Shown in pieces: positions 1-9,760 of a stretch of DNA of 64,000 nucleotides. Position 1 is the first letter of the stretch; each line of letters starts with the position of its first letter. This DNA is from Erinaceus europaeus. Its lineage: Eukaryota; Chordata; Mammalia; Eulipotyphla; Erinaceidae. Both the position numbers and the translations under genes were made by a program. Where the stretch lies: assembly GCF_950295315.1 (NCBI RefSeq), contig NC_080166.1, positions 96,539,141-96,603,140 of the forward strand, given 5' to 3'. The notes beneath the pieces were generated by a model, which was not told the origin of the DNA, made no database searches, and worked only from the letters and a program-made list of their open reading frames with translations.

Positions 1-48
1 GAGACTAGAAAGGGCATTCTCCAATCTCTCATAAAAGTAGTTGAAGAA

Positions 49-170
49 GGCTGGGGAGACAACATAATGGTTATACAAAGGACTTTCATGTCTAAGGCTG
101 CAAGGTCTCAGGTTCAATCCCCAGAACTACCATCATCCAGAGCTGAGCAGTGCTCTGGTCAGTCTCCATA

Positions 171-174
<4 letters not shown>
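49..174 (+). repeat. SINE-d copy
   Basis: Begins GGCTGGGGAGAC and carries the box-B-like GGTTCAATCCCC and the CAGTGCTCTGGT block typical of this tRNA-related hedgehog SINE. Its CT-rich tail has been replaced by a CA microsatellite. Confidence 0.8.
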
Positions 175-238
<64 letters not shown>

Positions 239-252
239 GCACACACACACAT
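175..252. repeat. (CA)n microsatellite
   Basis: About 27 CA units, a short TA stretch and a second CA run. It grows directly from the 3' end of the adjoining SINE-d. Confidence 0.97.
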
Positions 253-980
253 TTTTAAGTAGTTGAAGTTTGTCCCATCCTTCCTATAACTCATTTTTTT
301 TCAATTGAGGGACCTGGAGTTTAATTTCTAAGTATCTCTCTATTTATCTGTATATATGTATATTTACTCATATAAATATAATCTTTTATACAAATATATG
401 TACATAAACATATATCTATGTACTAAACAAAGTCACATACATACATATATATGTGTAGACCATTTTTTAAAGATACTGCCAAGATGGAAAAATAAATCCA
501 TTCATGTCCTCTTCCTATTTAATGTGGTTCAGGTGTGAGGTTCTTCACGGATATATAAAGCCTAGACTGTTTATTTTTAATGTCATAAAACAATACAAAA
601 TAATAAACTTTGGAGAAGTTCAATACTTATCACACTGCATGAAAGTCACTGTGACAGTATGGTTGCATTTCTGAATGGAGGGTTTGCTGGACTTATTTCC
701 TTATTTCTTCCTTATTGAGTTACCAGCACTGTTGTATTATGTTAGAGTATAGAATGTATCACTAAAAAACAGTGAGGGAAAATGCTACATTAATTGTGGA
801 GAATTTGTTTCAGCCTCATTTCTAGTTTCCATAAGCTGACTGCATTCCTTGGCTCTTGGCCCCTTCCTCTGTCTTCAAAGCAAAAGTACTTAAGAAAGTC
901 TTCTGATTACATTGGATTCACCCAGATGATCCAAGATAATTTCCCTTTGATAAAGTCATCAGATTAGAAACACTATCACT
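253..980. other. No gene or recognised repeat
   Basis: AT-rich unique-looking sequence with a TA-rich patch near 345-460. No open frame has coding character. Nothing further is recognised. Confidence 0.6.
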
Positions 981-984
981 ATTT

Positions 985-1210
985 ATTTATTTTTTATTTT
1001 TATAATATATTTTTGACTTTGTAAAATCTTTATTTTTGGAAATTGAGAGGGAAGGTGGGTAATATAGGAAGGGAGAGAGGAAGAGAGACACTTGCAGCCC
1101 TGCTTCACCACTTGCAAAGCTTTCCCTTTGCAAGTGGGGACCAGGGGCTCGAACCTGGGTCCTTGTGCACTGTAACGTGTGCCCAACCAGGTGCACTACC
1201 ACCCAGCCCC
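985..1210 (-). repeat. SINE-c copy, minus strand
   Basis: Read on the minus strand it starts GGGGCTGGGTGGTAGTGCACC, with box B GGTTCGAGCCCC, then the AAGCTTTGCAAGTGGTGAAGC block and a GA/CT body. It ends at a T-rich (A-rich on its own strand) tail. Confidence 0.85.
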
Positions 1211-1243
1211 TATTTATTTATTTATTTATTTATTTATTTATTT
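1211..1243. repeat. (TATT)n microsatellite
   Basis: Eight TATT units abut the 5' end of the preceding minus-strand SINE-c. Confidence 0.95.
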
Positions 1244-1519
1244 GACATCTCAAAGAGCTTTCCATTCTTTGCCTGCCACCTTTTACAGTTATTACCCAAG
1301 GAAGAAAGCAAACAATAGCACGGTTCAGATGATGTAAACACTTTTTCTTGTGCTTATGCATTTCACTACTTTCCCAGGAATTGACTGGGACCTGTCAAGA
1401 CAGCAGTCCTGGGGAGGGATGAGGCGGGCACTAATGGAGAAGAAGTGCGGTTCAAGCAAAAGTCAAGAAGAATGCAGATATTTTTAACGTTGAACTCCCA
1501 TGCAGTGCTACAAATTACT

Positions 1520-1787
1520 AGTTTTTAAAAATTTATTATTTATTCCCTTTTGTTGCCCTTATTGTTTTATTGTTGTAGTTATGAATGGTGTCGTTGTTGT
1601 TGGATAGGACAGAGAGAAATGGAGAGAGGAGGGGAAGACAAAGAGGGGAAGAGAAAGACAGACACCTGCAGACCTGCTTCACCACCTGTGAAGCAACTCC
1701 CCTGCAGGTGGGGAGCTGGGGGCTCAAACTGGGATCCTTACGCTGGTCCTTGTGATTTGCGCCACCTGTGCTTAATCCACCTCCCTA
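1520..1787 (-). repeat. SINE-a copy, minus strand
   Basis: Contains the diagnostic tail CCCTTTTGTTGCCC (reverse of GGGCAACAAAAGGG), TTGGATAGGACAGAGAG, and the block around AGCAACTCCCCTGCAGGTGG. The tRNA-like head is near 1787. Confidence 0.88.
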
Positions 1788-1794
1788 GTTTTTT

Positions 1795-2030
1795 GTTTTT
1801 TTTCACTACCAGGGCTTCAATAGGGCTTTGAGTCTGTATGACTCCACTCTTTTGTTATTCCTTTTTTTTCAGATAGAGTGAAAGAGAAAAAGGACACATC
1901 AGAACATCTATTCAAGACTCCTAAAGCTCTGTTTTGCATGGTGTTCTCATATGGTGCCTATGGAATCAAATCTGGGACCTCACACATGGAAATGTGTAAG
2001 TTCTACCCATTGAACCAGCTCTTTTCTCCC
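1795..2030 (-). repeat. SINE-e copy, diverged
   Basis: An older tRNA-headed SINE on the minus strand. TACCAGGGCTTCAA, a purine body and CTACCCATTGAACCAGCTCT follow the order of better preserved SINE-e copies. It is too diverged for exact ends. Confidence 0.55.
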
Positions 2031-2075
2031 TATGTCACAAATTACTACCATCAAATTGTTGTGTTCAATATTCTT

Positions 2076-2275
2076 GGGGGCCAGGTGGTGGTGCACATAT
2101 TATTGAGTGCAAGGACCCAGGTTCAAACCTCTAGTCCCCATCTGCACAGGGAAAGCTTCATGAGTGGCGAAGCAGGGCTGCAGGTGTCTCTGTCTATTTT
2201 CCTTTCTATCTTCCCAACCCCTCTCAATTTCTCTCTGACTATATCTAAGAATAAATAAAATAAAAATAATATTAT
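2076..2275 (+). repeat. SINE-c copy
   Basis: Starts GGGGGCCAGGTGGTGGTGCAC. It keeps box B (AGGTTCAAACC), AAGCTTCATGAGTGG, a CT-rich body and an AATAAATAAA-type tail. Confidence 0.88.
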
Positions 2276-2604
2276 TAAATATTATGAACACTAAAATCAA
2301 GCTTCAGCTTTCTCCAAAGAGTTGTGTTTTGAATCAAAAATAATATTGGCACATATAAATGGAATAAGCACACCTGACCTTTATTTCTAATGGCTAGCCA
2401 AGAACTAAATATTCCAAAACTACAGGATCTCTATACAAAACATACATTACATATTGCAAACATTGCTTCTTAAAAATAGAATTAATATCCCACCAGTTGG
2501 AGGCTAAGAGCCCCCATTTATTACAATTTCACAGCACAGTCTAGATTTGAGATAGGACAAAAGAAGACCTGCTACTAGAGACAATTAGAATGTGAAAATT
2601 GGCA
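2276..2604. other. No gene or recognised repeat
   Basis: AT-rich sequence between a SINE-c and an R-A copy. It may include diverged upstream parts of the R element, but I cannot show that. Confidence 0.5.
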
Positions 2605-2945
2605 TCATGTGGACAGACAACCCCACCAATGTGTCCTGGTGCACTGCTTCCCCAGATCCCACCCCACTAGGGAAAGAGAGAGGAAGGCTGGGAGTATGGA
2701 TCGATCTTTCAACGCCCATGTTCAGTAGGGAAGCAATTACAGAAGCCAGACCTTCCACCTTCTGCATCCCACAATGACCTTGGGTCCACATTCCCAGAGG
2801 GTTAAAGAATAGGAAAGCTATCAAAGGAAGGGGTGGGATACGGAGTTCTGAATGGGACATGGAGCTCTGGTGGTGGAAATTATGTGGAGTTGTACCCCTC
2901 TTATACTATGGTTTTGTCAGTGTTTCCTTTTTATAAAAAAAATTA
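2605..2945 (+). repeat. R-A retroposon, 3' end
   Basis: Carries the R signature in order: GACAGACAACCCCACCAATG, ATGGATCGATCTTTCAA, GAAGCAATTACAGAAGCCAG, GACCTTGGGTCCA, GGGATACGGAGTTCTG, GTGGAGTTGTACCCC, then TTTCCTTTTTATAAAAAAAA. Other copies occur on both strands. The class is not known to me; a LINE-1 3' region is the leading candidate. Confidence 0.75.
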
Positions 2946-3394
2946 CAAAAATAATGTGAAAGTTACCTCGTTTCAGTGCTTATGCTGCTCTGACTTTGGG
3001 AATAACCGTCTCAAAAGCAAACATAGAAATATGTATATGGTAATTCTGAGTAATTAGGAAGCCTACAGGCCAACAAATAACCTCTTGGGGGCAAGTAAAC
3101 GGCTGCAGGTGCTTGCCTTTCTCTTGTCACAAGGGCTGCAAGTTGCCTGAGAGTACTTGAGTCCAAGAGGAATCAGCAGAAGTGAGCTGACATGCCAAGG
3201 GGTCGGGAGCAGGGCATTGTAGGACTGCCACAAGCGGTTAGGTTAGAGACAGCTCTCTATGTTGACAAGTGACACAAGCAGGAGAAGCAGTCTCTTACTT
3301 TTTTTTTTAATTTTTCAGATTTCCAGGTCAAGCATTGCCTTTATTCAGATAAATTTATACTTACCATTGCTGGACCTTCACAGCTCTGAATCAA
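2946..3394. other. No gene or recognised repeat
   Basis: Unique-looking sequence. The part around 3060-3250 is less AT-rich than its surroundings but has no open frame or recognised motif. Confidence 0.5.
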
Positions 3395-3516
3395 CTACTT
3401 TTTATTTATCTTATTTTCTTCCAGAGAAAGCAGAGAGAGAGAGCCTTCCAGTGCACTGGGGACTGGACTCAAACCTGACTTGGGTGCATGACAAAGAAGG
3501 TTAGCTATGCCACTGA
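3395..3516 (-). repeat. SINE-e copy
   Basis: Minus-strand reading gives a GCATAGCTAACC-type head, an AGTCCAGTCCCCAGTGCACTGG centre and a CT body. It is short and lies directly beside a SINE-b copy. Confidence 0.55.
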
Positions 3517-3529
3517 CACCACCACCCCT

Positions 3530-3815
3530 CTTTTTCCCTCCAGGGTTATCGCATGGGGGCTCTGTGTCTGCACTATGTGAATCCACAGCACTATGAATCC
3601 ATTTCCCCCCATTTTACTGAATAGGACAGAGAGAAATTGAGAGAGGAGGGGAAGATAGGGAAAAAGAAAGATAGGCACCTGCAGACCTGCTTCACCGCCT
3701 ATGAAGTGACTCCCCTGCACTTGGTGGGGTACTGGGGGCTCGAAAGAGGATTCTTGTGCTGGTCCTTGTGCTTCATACTATGTGCGCTCAATCTGGTGTG
3801 TCACCTCCCGGCTCA
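3530..3815 (-). repeat. SINE-b copy, minus strand
   Basis: The extra 3' module (CCAGGGTTATCGCATGGGGG and neighbours) comes first on the plus strand. AGGACAGAGAGAAATTGAGAG, a CTGCAGACCTGCTTCACC block and the tRNA-like head near 3815 follow. Confidence 0.85.
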
Positions 3816-3824
3816 ATACCCTTT

Positions 3825-3973
3825 TTTTTTTTTTTAGTTAATCTATCAATTAATTTTCACTAAAGAGAGACAGACTGAGACTGAGCATTGCTCCATCATA
3901 TGTGGTGTTGGAAATCTGAACCCAGGGCTTCATGAGTGCAAGGCATTCAAGGATGAGCCACCTACCTCCCAGG
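3825..3973 (-). repeat. SINE-e copy, diverged
   Basis: Contains GAGCATTGCTCCATCATATG, a box-B-like TCTGAACCCAGGGCTTC and a terminal GATGAGCCACCTACCTCCC. This is the order expected of a minus-strand SINE-e. Confidence 0.6.
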
Positions 3974-4097
3974 TCTCCAAATATCCTACTTAGATATATA
4001 CATTCAGATATACACACACATCTTTGTTACTTGGTCATAATTATATTTTAAGCACTTGTTTTCATTGTGAGGTCAGCTTTTGTTTTCCAGGTAAAAT

Positions 4098-4132
<35 letters not shown>

Positions 4133-4143
4133 GTGTATATATA
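4098..4143. repeat. (TA)n microsatellite
   Basis: Near-perfect TA run next to the 3' tail of a minus-strand SINE-c. Confidence 0.95.
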
Positions 4144-4350
4144 ATTTTTTATTATCTTTATTTATTTGATAGAGACAGCCACAAATTGAGAGGAAGGGGG
4201 AAATAGAGAGGGAAAGAGACAGAGTGACACCTGCAGCACTGCTTCATCACTTGTGAAGTTTTTCCCCTGCAAGTGGGGATAAGGGGTTTGAACCTGGGTC
4301 CTTGTACATTGTAACGTTCACTCAACCAGGTGCACCACCACCCAGCCCCC
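4144..4350 (-). repeat. SINE-c copy, minus strand
   Basis: Ends CAGGTGCACCACCACCCAGC. Box B reads GGTTTGAACCTGGG on the plus strand, with the GAAGTTTTTCCCCTGCAAGT block and an AAATTGAGAGG body. Confidence 0.85.
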
Positions 4351-4379
4351 CTAAAATAATTTTCTTCATGCTTATTTTT

Positions 4380-4556
4380 TATTCCATGTATTTTCAGAGA
4401 TTGAGAGACTGAAGATGACAGAGAGAAAGAAAGGAGAAACCTAGCCAGAAATTTACCCTGCCTCCCACCCCCCTTTCCCCAGTGCTTTTCAGAGTGCTCC
4501 AATGCGATGCCAGGGCTTGAAGCCAAGATCTCACACACACTTGGTGCTCCTTCTTT
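4380..4556 (-). repeat. Possible old SINE-e copy
   Basis: A purine body (GAGATTGAGAGACTGAAG), a CAGTGCTTTTCAGAGTGCTCC centre and a CCAGGGCTTGAAGCCAAGAT box-B-like segment suggest a decayed minus-strand SINE. Family placement is uncertain. Confidence 0.35.
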
Positions 4557-4559
4557 AGG

Positions 4560-4871
4560 TTCTTACACAGAAACCTTTTTTTCAAACCCTCCCTTCTATT
4601 TTGAATTGTGTTCAAATGGCATGGTTAAAGATAAACAGACAAGAAAAACATCAAGCCTACAAGCCAATCAAATCTGCCTTAAGGCGCAGAAGAGTGACAA
4701 TCAGCACATTTCATAACATTCAAAATAGCAGCATTAACCTGCATATCTGATTTGACAGACTTATCACAAATGAATGAACACTCTAATGTACTAGGACTTC
4801 CAAGTTCTAATAGTGTCAGAGGAGTGAACAAGGAAATACCTCTGCGAGTTAATTGCATGTGGACTGTTAAG
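4560..4871. other. No gene or recognised repeat
   Basis: Unique-looking sequence. The open frames here are short and lack coding character. Confidence 0.5.
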
Positions 4872-4878
4872 GCAGAGA

Positions 4879-4939
<61 letters not shown>

Positions 4940-4979
4940 AGGGAGAGGGAGAGGGAGAGAGAGAGAGAGAGGGAGAGGC
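4872..4979. repeat. (GA)n / (GAGAGG)n microsatellite
   Basis: Starts as GA repeats, turns into GGGAGA hexamers and returns to GA. No SINE flank is evident. Confidence 0.97.
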
Positions 4980-5564
4980 AGCTCAATTGGCTCTACTGAG
5001 AAGTGCTAAAATCCTTGGAGGGCCACCTGAAAATTACATTTAATATGCTAACACCATTACGAGAATTTTTCTATTCTTCCCACAAAGGTCTTGCTAACCG
5101 TAATTAAATTTTAAGACAGTCAGATGTGGCAAGGAATAAAAATACAGTGAAAATAGGATTAAGATGGCTAGAGGAGGTCTTCCTTTTCAAATACTAATTA
5201 AAAAAAATTGAATCTCAGCTACCCAGGGACACCCAGGCTGGCCATGTCTACATTAAATTATATCTAATCACACCTTAGTTCATAAAAATCAAATACATTT
5301 ACCACAGGAATGTTCTGGACTTCAGAAAGATGTAACTGCCATTCCAAATCTATGGGATTCTCTGTCATCAGTGGTTACATGCAGAGAAAGGAAAGCCAAA
5401 CCAAACTAAACCAAGCAAGCCAAATCACATGACACAGGATCAGGTTAGTAGACTCTGGGGAACAAAGACTTCATCACGTCAACAGAACCAAGATCGTGGG
5501 GCTGTTGCACTTTTTGTTGAGTAACCCACTTAATTTGGAAGCTATGTCAATATCACTGGACCTG
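4980..5564. other. No gene or recognised repeat
   Basis: Unique-looking sequence with no recognised element. Confidence 0.5.
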
Positions 5565-5817
5565 ATTTTTTTTTTCTCATTTTGTTGCCCTTGTTGTTGT
5601 TGTTGTTGTTGCCACTGATGTCGTCGTTGTTGGATAGGACAGAGAGAAATGGAGAGAGGAGGGGAAGACATAGAGGGGGAGAGAAAGATAGACATCTGCA
5701 GACCTATTCACCACCTGTGAAGTGACCCTCTGCAGGAGGAGAAACGGGGGTTTGAACTGGGATCCTTGTACAGGTCCTTCATGTGTGCTCAACGCGCTGC
5801 ACTACCGCCCAACTCCC
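5565..5817 (-). repeat. SINE-a copy, minus strand
   Basis: Tail TTTTGTTGCCC and a GTT trinucleotide run, then TTGGATAGGACAGAGAGAAA, the CTGCAGACC block and a head ending CTACCGCCCAACTCCC. Confidence 0.88.
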
Positions 5818-5984
5818 TTGACCTGATTTTAAAACTAATATTCATGTTCTCCACCACCATCCAGCCTGGTCTGTATAAAGGCATCCCTCTGCCACTCTGT
5901 TCAGCTAAATTCTAATCCAGTTGAATCTTAATCCAGTGCGATAGAAAAGTAAGTTTGGTACAGAGATGACAACTGCGCACACTC

Positions 5985-6085
5985 ACCATGCTTCATTCAG
6001 TGGTAAAATAGTGCTGCAGGTGTCTCTCCTTCTTTATCTCCCATCAGTCTCTCAATTTATTTCTGTCTCTATCCAAAATAAATAC
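5985..6085 (+). repeat. SINE-c fragment
   Basis: Only the 3' half is preserved: AGTGCTGCAGGTGTCTCTCC, CTCTCAATTTATTTCTGTCT and ATCCAAAATAAATA. The head is missing or unrecognisable. Confidence 0.6.
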
Positions 6086-6416
6086 ATTATATGATGATCC
6101 TTTTATGCTGCCATTTAATCACTAAGCTTGGACAGGGAGTATGATCTACAGTTTCAGCTTTAATGCATATAGCTATATATAGATTAATATATTACATAGC
6201 CATATATAATGCTACAGCTATGTTATAGAAAATATATTAAGAGAATCAGAGGGACTGGGTATCAGTGTATTTAAATCTTTAGCCACTTCCAAAGGAAGCA
6301 CAATGAGTGAGCATTTCAAGATTCAAACTCTTAAGAGACATAAACTCCTGGAGGGCTGCACATTCCAAAGTAAAGCCATAGAAGTTGCCAGACTTGGAGG
6401 ACTTGGAAAGCATACT
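6086..6416. other. No gene or recognised repeat
   Basis: AT-rich with a TATA-rich patch at 6165-6240. Nothing is recognised. Confidence 0.5.
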
Positions 6417-6506
6417 AGGATGCAAAGCATCAGGGGCCGGGTGGTAGCACAGCGGGTTAAACACATGGCGCAAAGTGCAAGGACCGGTGTAAGGATGCAA
6501 AGCATC
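6417..6506 (+). mobile_element. Tailless 60-bp SINE head between 15-bp TSDs
   Basis: The exact direct repeat AGGATGCAAAGCATC occurs at 6417-6431 and 6492-6506. Between them (6432-6491) lie only the first ~60 bases of a SINE-a-type head, including box A (GGTAGCACAGCGGG). It stops at GGTGTA, before box B. There is no CT body and no A-tail. In full SINEs the next bases are AGGAT, which are also the first bases of the TSD, so the break sits at microhomology. The form matches the tailless retropseudogene class described for mammals: internal priming by a truncated RNA. Confidence 0.82.
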
Positions 6507-7249
6507 TCCCTGAAATGAGTCAAAAGTGCTCCCTGATTTCTGCCTGGAACCTGGTGGGTATTGAGATCTCTTGAGGCTTCTACAGCCTCCCTTGAGGCAC
6601 TAAAGAATCTGAAATGAAAAATCCATACACATCAGTCCCTCTTCTTTTCCTCAGGACTGTTCAGTGGCAGCCACTGAAGACCTTCGATCTGCCAGCTCTG
6701 CCCTAAGCCAATAAACCAGCTTGAGCAAGTGGTTCAGTCATTAGATAGCGGGTAGCAATCAATCTTGCCAACCCAGAGGGAAGTGTGCTTGGGGTGGGAA
6801 TGACCATTTTGCTGCCAGTCTTCATCTGCCTAATCCACCCAAACCACACCCAGGCTTTGTGGCTTTATTTGCAGGCCAGAGTAATTGTTGTGCCACCCAG
6901 GCTGCAGTTTAAACACCTTGTCTGATTTGGTAAGCCTTCGCTATCCAGGTGATAGATCTGTCTTTCACAACAGAATTATCCAGCTGGACTGAGCAACCCA
7001 TCTTTAACACAGGTGCTTGCGTAGTGCTTAGCTTAAAGGCCGGCCTGCACAAGGCTAACTATTTGACTAGATGAAGTCAAAGACTCAGCATGTTGTGATA
7101 TAGTAATTGGGGCTGGTGATTATTCAGTGGGAAGGGGAGAGGGAACAGGCCTATAGATCAGTGGATTCTTCTCCAATTGGCATTTGATTTTTATTATTAT
7201 CTTTGCTTTCAGTTTCTTTTTCCCTGGTCTTAATTTCTCTGAAATGAGA
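6507..7249. other. No gene or recognised repeat
   Basis: Unique-looking sequence of more even base composition than its surroundings. No exon is evident. Confidence 0.5.
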
Positions 7250-7305
7250 AGGGAAAAAGAAAGGAAGGAAGGAAGAAGGAAAGAAAGAAAGAAGAGAGAG
7301 AAAAG
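7250..7305. repeat. (GAAA/GGAA)n microsatellite
   Basis: Imperfect GAAA and GGAA units, purine-only on the plus strand. Confidence 0.9.
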
Positions 7306-7390
7306 GCCTTAGTAACAAAACATATACCCCATTTCTGGATTGTAACCAAGTCTATCTTAAACTTTCCTTTGCTTAAAAGAAAAAGAACAA

Positions 7391-7612
7391 GGAGCCAGAT
7401 GGTGGCATGTATACCTTGTTAAATACATATGTTACCATGTGCAAGTACCAGGGTTCAAGCCTCCAGTCCTCAGTTGCAGGAAGGAAGCTTCATGAGCAGT
7501 GAAATAGTGCTGCAGATGTCTCTGTCTCTCTCTCCCTCTGTATTCCCCTTCCTCTCAATGTTTGCTATCATATCAAACATAAATAAGTAAATAAATTTAA
7601 AGTAAAAAAAAA
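7391..7612 (+). repeat. SINE-c copy
   Basis: Starts GGAGCCAGATGGTGGCATG, with box B GGGTTCAAGCCT, GGAAGCTTCATGAGCAGTG and a CT body. It ends in AATAAGTAAATAAA and poly(A). Confidence 0.85.
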
Positions 7613-7659
7613 AATCCTTCATAAAAAAAGAAGAGTGAGCAAATAGGGTTTACTGCTCC

Positions 7660-7871
7660 TTGGCCAGGTTTTTGTTCATTTGCTTTTTAAGACATAAGGC
7701 TTTGTGAATGCATGATGTCATGCCATGGGAGCAAACAGTAAGACAGACAGACAGACCAGAGCACTACTTCTCTGGTCCCACAGTACCTAGCATGTGGTAC
7801 TAGGGGCTCTAACTTGGGTCGCAGGTATGGCAAGGGATGCTCTTTAATCAGTGAGCTATCTCAGCAACCCT
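7660..7871 (-). repeat. SINE-e copy
   Basis: Shows CAGAGCACTACTTCTCTGGT, CCTAGCATGTGGTACTAGGG, a box-B-like TCTAACTTGGG and a terminal ATCAGTGAGCTATCTCAGC. Confidence 0.65.
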
Positions 7872-8934
7872 GGAGAGATTTTAGATTGATTTTTATCATC
7901 AGTGTAGAAGTCATTCCTTTTGTTCCCAGCATGCAAATTTAACATGGTGAATGAATTCTATTTTAGTGGCATTCAGCGATGTCATATAGAGATGTAAAAA
8001 GAGGATACTGGTAACCCCCACAGTTGAAACAAGTAGCAATTCAATTTTTCACCCATAATTTGTCTGAGTTCCAACTGTCTTTTTTATATCAGATACAATA
8101 TTTTAGTTCAGTAAAAAGACACTTCCAGAATTTATATTCTGTATTTTAGTTTCATTCAAGTCTCTTATTCTCTAGTGATAACATCAGTAAATTGCAATAT
8201 TCAAAGATGAGTTTTTAAAAGCATGTTGAACATATAGTGAGGTTATTAATGCAACTATGAAAATTTAAAATTGCTTACATTTTTCCTCTGAGGCTAAGAT
8301 CTGTAAAGTTAACATTGCAAATATTAGGTTCATTTCTCTGAGGCTTTGATGTCTATGGGAGCTCATAAGAGGATGGGGCAGTTAGGGCAGAGAGCAAGGC
8401 AAAAACCACTTTTAAGTAGCTTTGGCAATTAATACCTAATTAAGGAGGTGTGAAGCATGAGTAACCAGAGGTTTCATGATAAAACACAGTATCACATCAC
8501 TGGGTGTCTCATGACTCATTTAATCTTAGACCTCCAGCAGCAACAAGAGCTCAGTGGAAGACCTTTCCAGTGGGGCTGAGAATACTGTGTTAAGAGCTGA
8601 TGTAAGACAGAGGAATAAGCATATTTATATTACCAATGAGATTGGCCATCTCCAAACTGAACAGGTACTTTAATCTTGATTTCTGCCTTCTTGGAAACTT
8701 TTCTAATAAAACAGAAGGTTATTTCTCAGTTTTTGTTTCTCAAGTTTTATTTTGTCTAGAGATCCTTACTACCTCAAGCAGAGCTGATTCATGGCTCAAT
8801 GCCTTTTGTGCATGATGTGCTGGTCAGAGATACATAGATTACTAAAGAGTCTCTCTAGAACAATCAGTTGGTACTTTGCTACCACTTAATGGAGGCTGGA
8901 TTCAGACATGCAATCTGTTCAGGAATGAACAAGA
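7872..8934. other. No gene or recognised repeat
   Basis: About 1 kb of unique-looking sequence directly before the solo LTR. No convincing open frame, splice-bounded exon or repeat. Confidence 0.55.
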
Positions 8935-8941
8935 AGAGAAT

Positions 8942-9408
8942 TGTTGTTTTCGACGGGTTAGGTTGTTTTTGCTGGGCTGGCTTCACAGGCGGGTAACAGA
9001 CGACCAGGGACTCATGGTTGAGCTGTAGGCAGTATCTCTTTATTCATGCAGGACGCAGCACAATCTAAGCTGAGCTAAGCTAAACTCAAGGTAAAGTACT
9101 CTAAAACTCACAATGCTGTCTTTATATATACTTCCCAAGTAGGGTGGAAACAGGATGTGACATAGAGAGGGTGGAGAGAAAAGTGACTGGTGAAAATCAG
9201 GGTGTGACAAAGAAGGGATCAGGGTGTGACAAGGAGGGGGGTGGAGCAAAAACATATCATGAAACAGTGGGGATTGAACCAGTGCCCTGGAGGGAGGTGC
9301 TTGTTAACAGCGGTTATGTAAATAGAACGAAGTGGTTATGTAAATAGAATAGTGTTAAGCAGGGGGGATTTAAACCAAATGAAACAGAAGGGTCTCATGT
9401 ATACCAAT
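8942..9408 (-). mobile_element. Solo LTR of an endogenous retrovirus, minus strand
   Basis: On the minus strand it starts TGGTATACAT and ends CGAAAACAACA, so it has TG...CA ends. It carries a TATA box (plus-strand 9121-9130) and an AATAAA signal (reverse of 9039-9044) about 80 bases downstream. It therefore reads U3 (about 9130-9406), R, then U5 to 8942. U3 contains two direct duplications, near 9198-9241 (GTGTGACAA units) and 9311-9350 (GGTTATGTAAATAGAA units), a common enhancer layout. The heptamer AGAGAAT lies at 8935-8941 and 9409-9415 and is a probable TSD, two bases off the ideal CA end. There are no gag, pol or env sequences nearby. The ERV class is not assigned. Confidence 0.72.
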
Positions 9409-9439
9409 AGAGAATGAATATAAAGAGGCCCTTTAATTG

Positions 9440-9536
9440 CAAGTATAAATGAGATCAGGCAGTTCTTATCTTTTTCCTCACCTGGGTTTCCTCACTTAGC
9501 TTAATATCCTCATGGCCCAGCCACTTTGCTGAATAA
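9440..9536 (-). repeat. Possible LINE-1 fragment, minus strand
   Basis: TATAAATGAGATCAGGCAGT and CTCACTTAGCTTAATATCCT resemble the reverse complement of the classic LINE-1 3' segment with GCTAAGTGAAATAAG and the CTCACTCAT motif. The stretch is short and diverged. Confidence 0.35.
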
Positions 9537-9760
9537 TGGTCTATATGTTGTGCTATATACTTCAAAGTTGCTAAGAAACTAGGCCTTAAATGTTCTCACC
9601 ACAAAAATAAAAGAAAGAAAATTATGGAACAAGATGGATACTGTATACATTAACTGTATATAGTGGTAATAATATAGCAATATTTAAGTATCAAATCAAG
9701 ATGTTGCACAACTTAAACTTACACATTATATGTTAATTATATCTAAACTAAAATTTAAAT
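9537..9760 (+). repeat. Old LINE-1 3' end (L1M-like)
   Basis: Contains the mammal-wide L1M tail signature in order: ATATACTTCAAAGTTGCTAAG, TTAAATGTTCTCACCACAAA, a TATCAAATCAAGATGTTGCAC region and TATGTTAATTATATCTAAA. Substitutions are many, as expected of an ancient copy. Confidence 0.7.

Noticed and set aside
2595..2615. Short inversion (TTGGCATCATG) at the 5' edge of the R-A copy
   Set aside because: Only about 10 bases match the reversed R sequence; too short to separate from chance.
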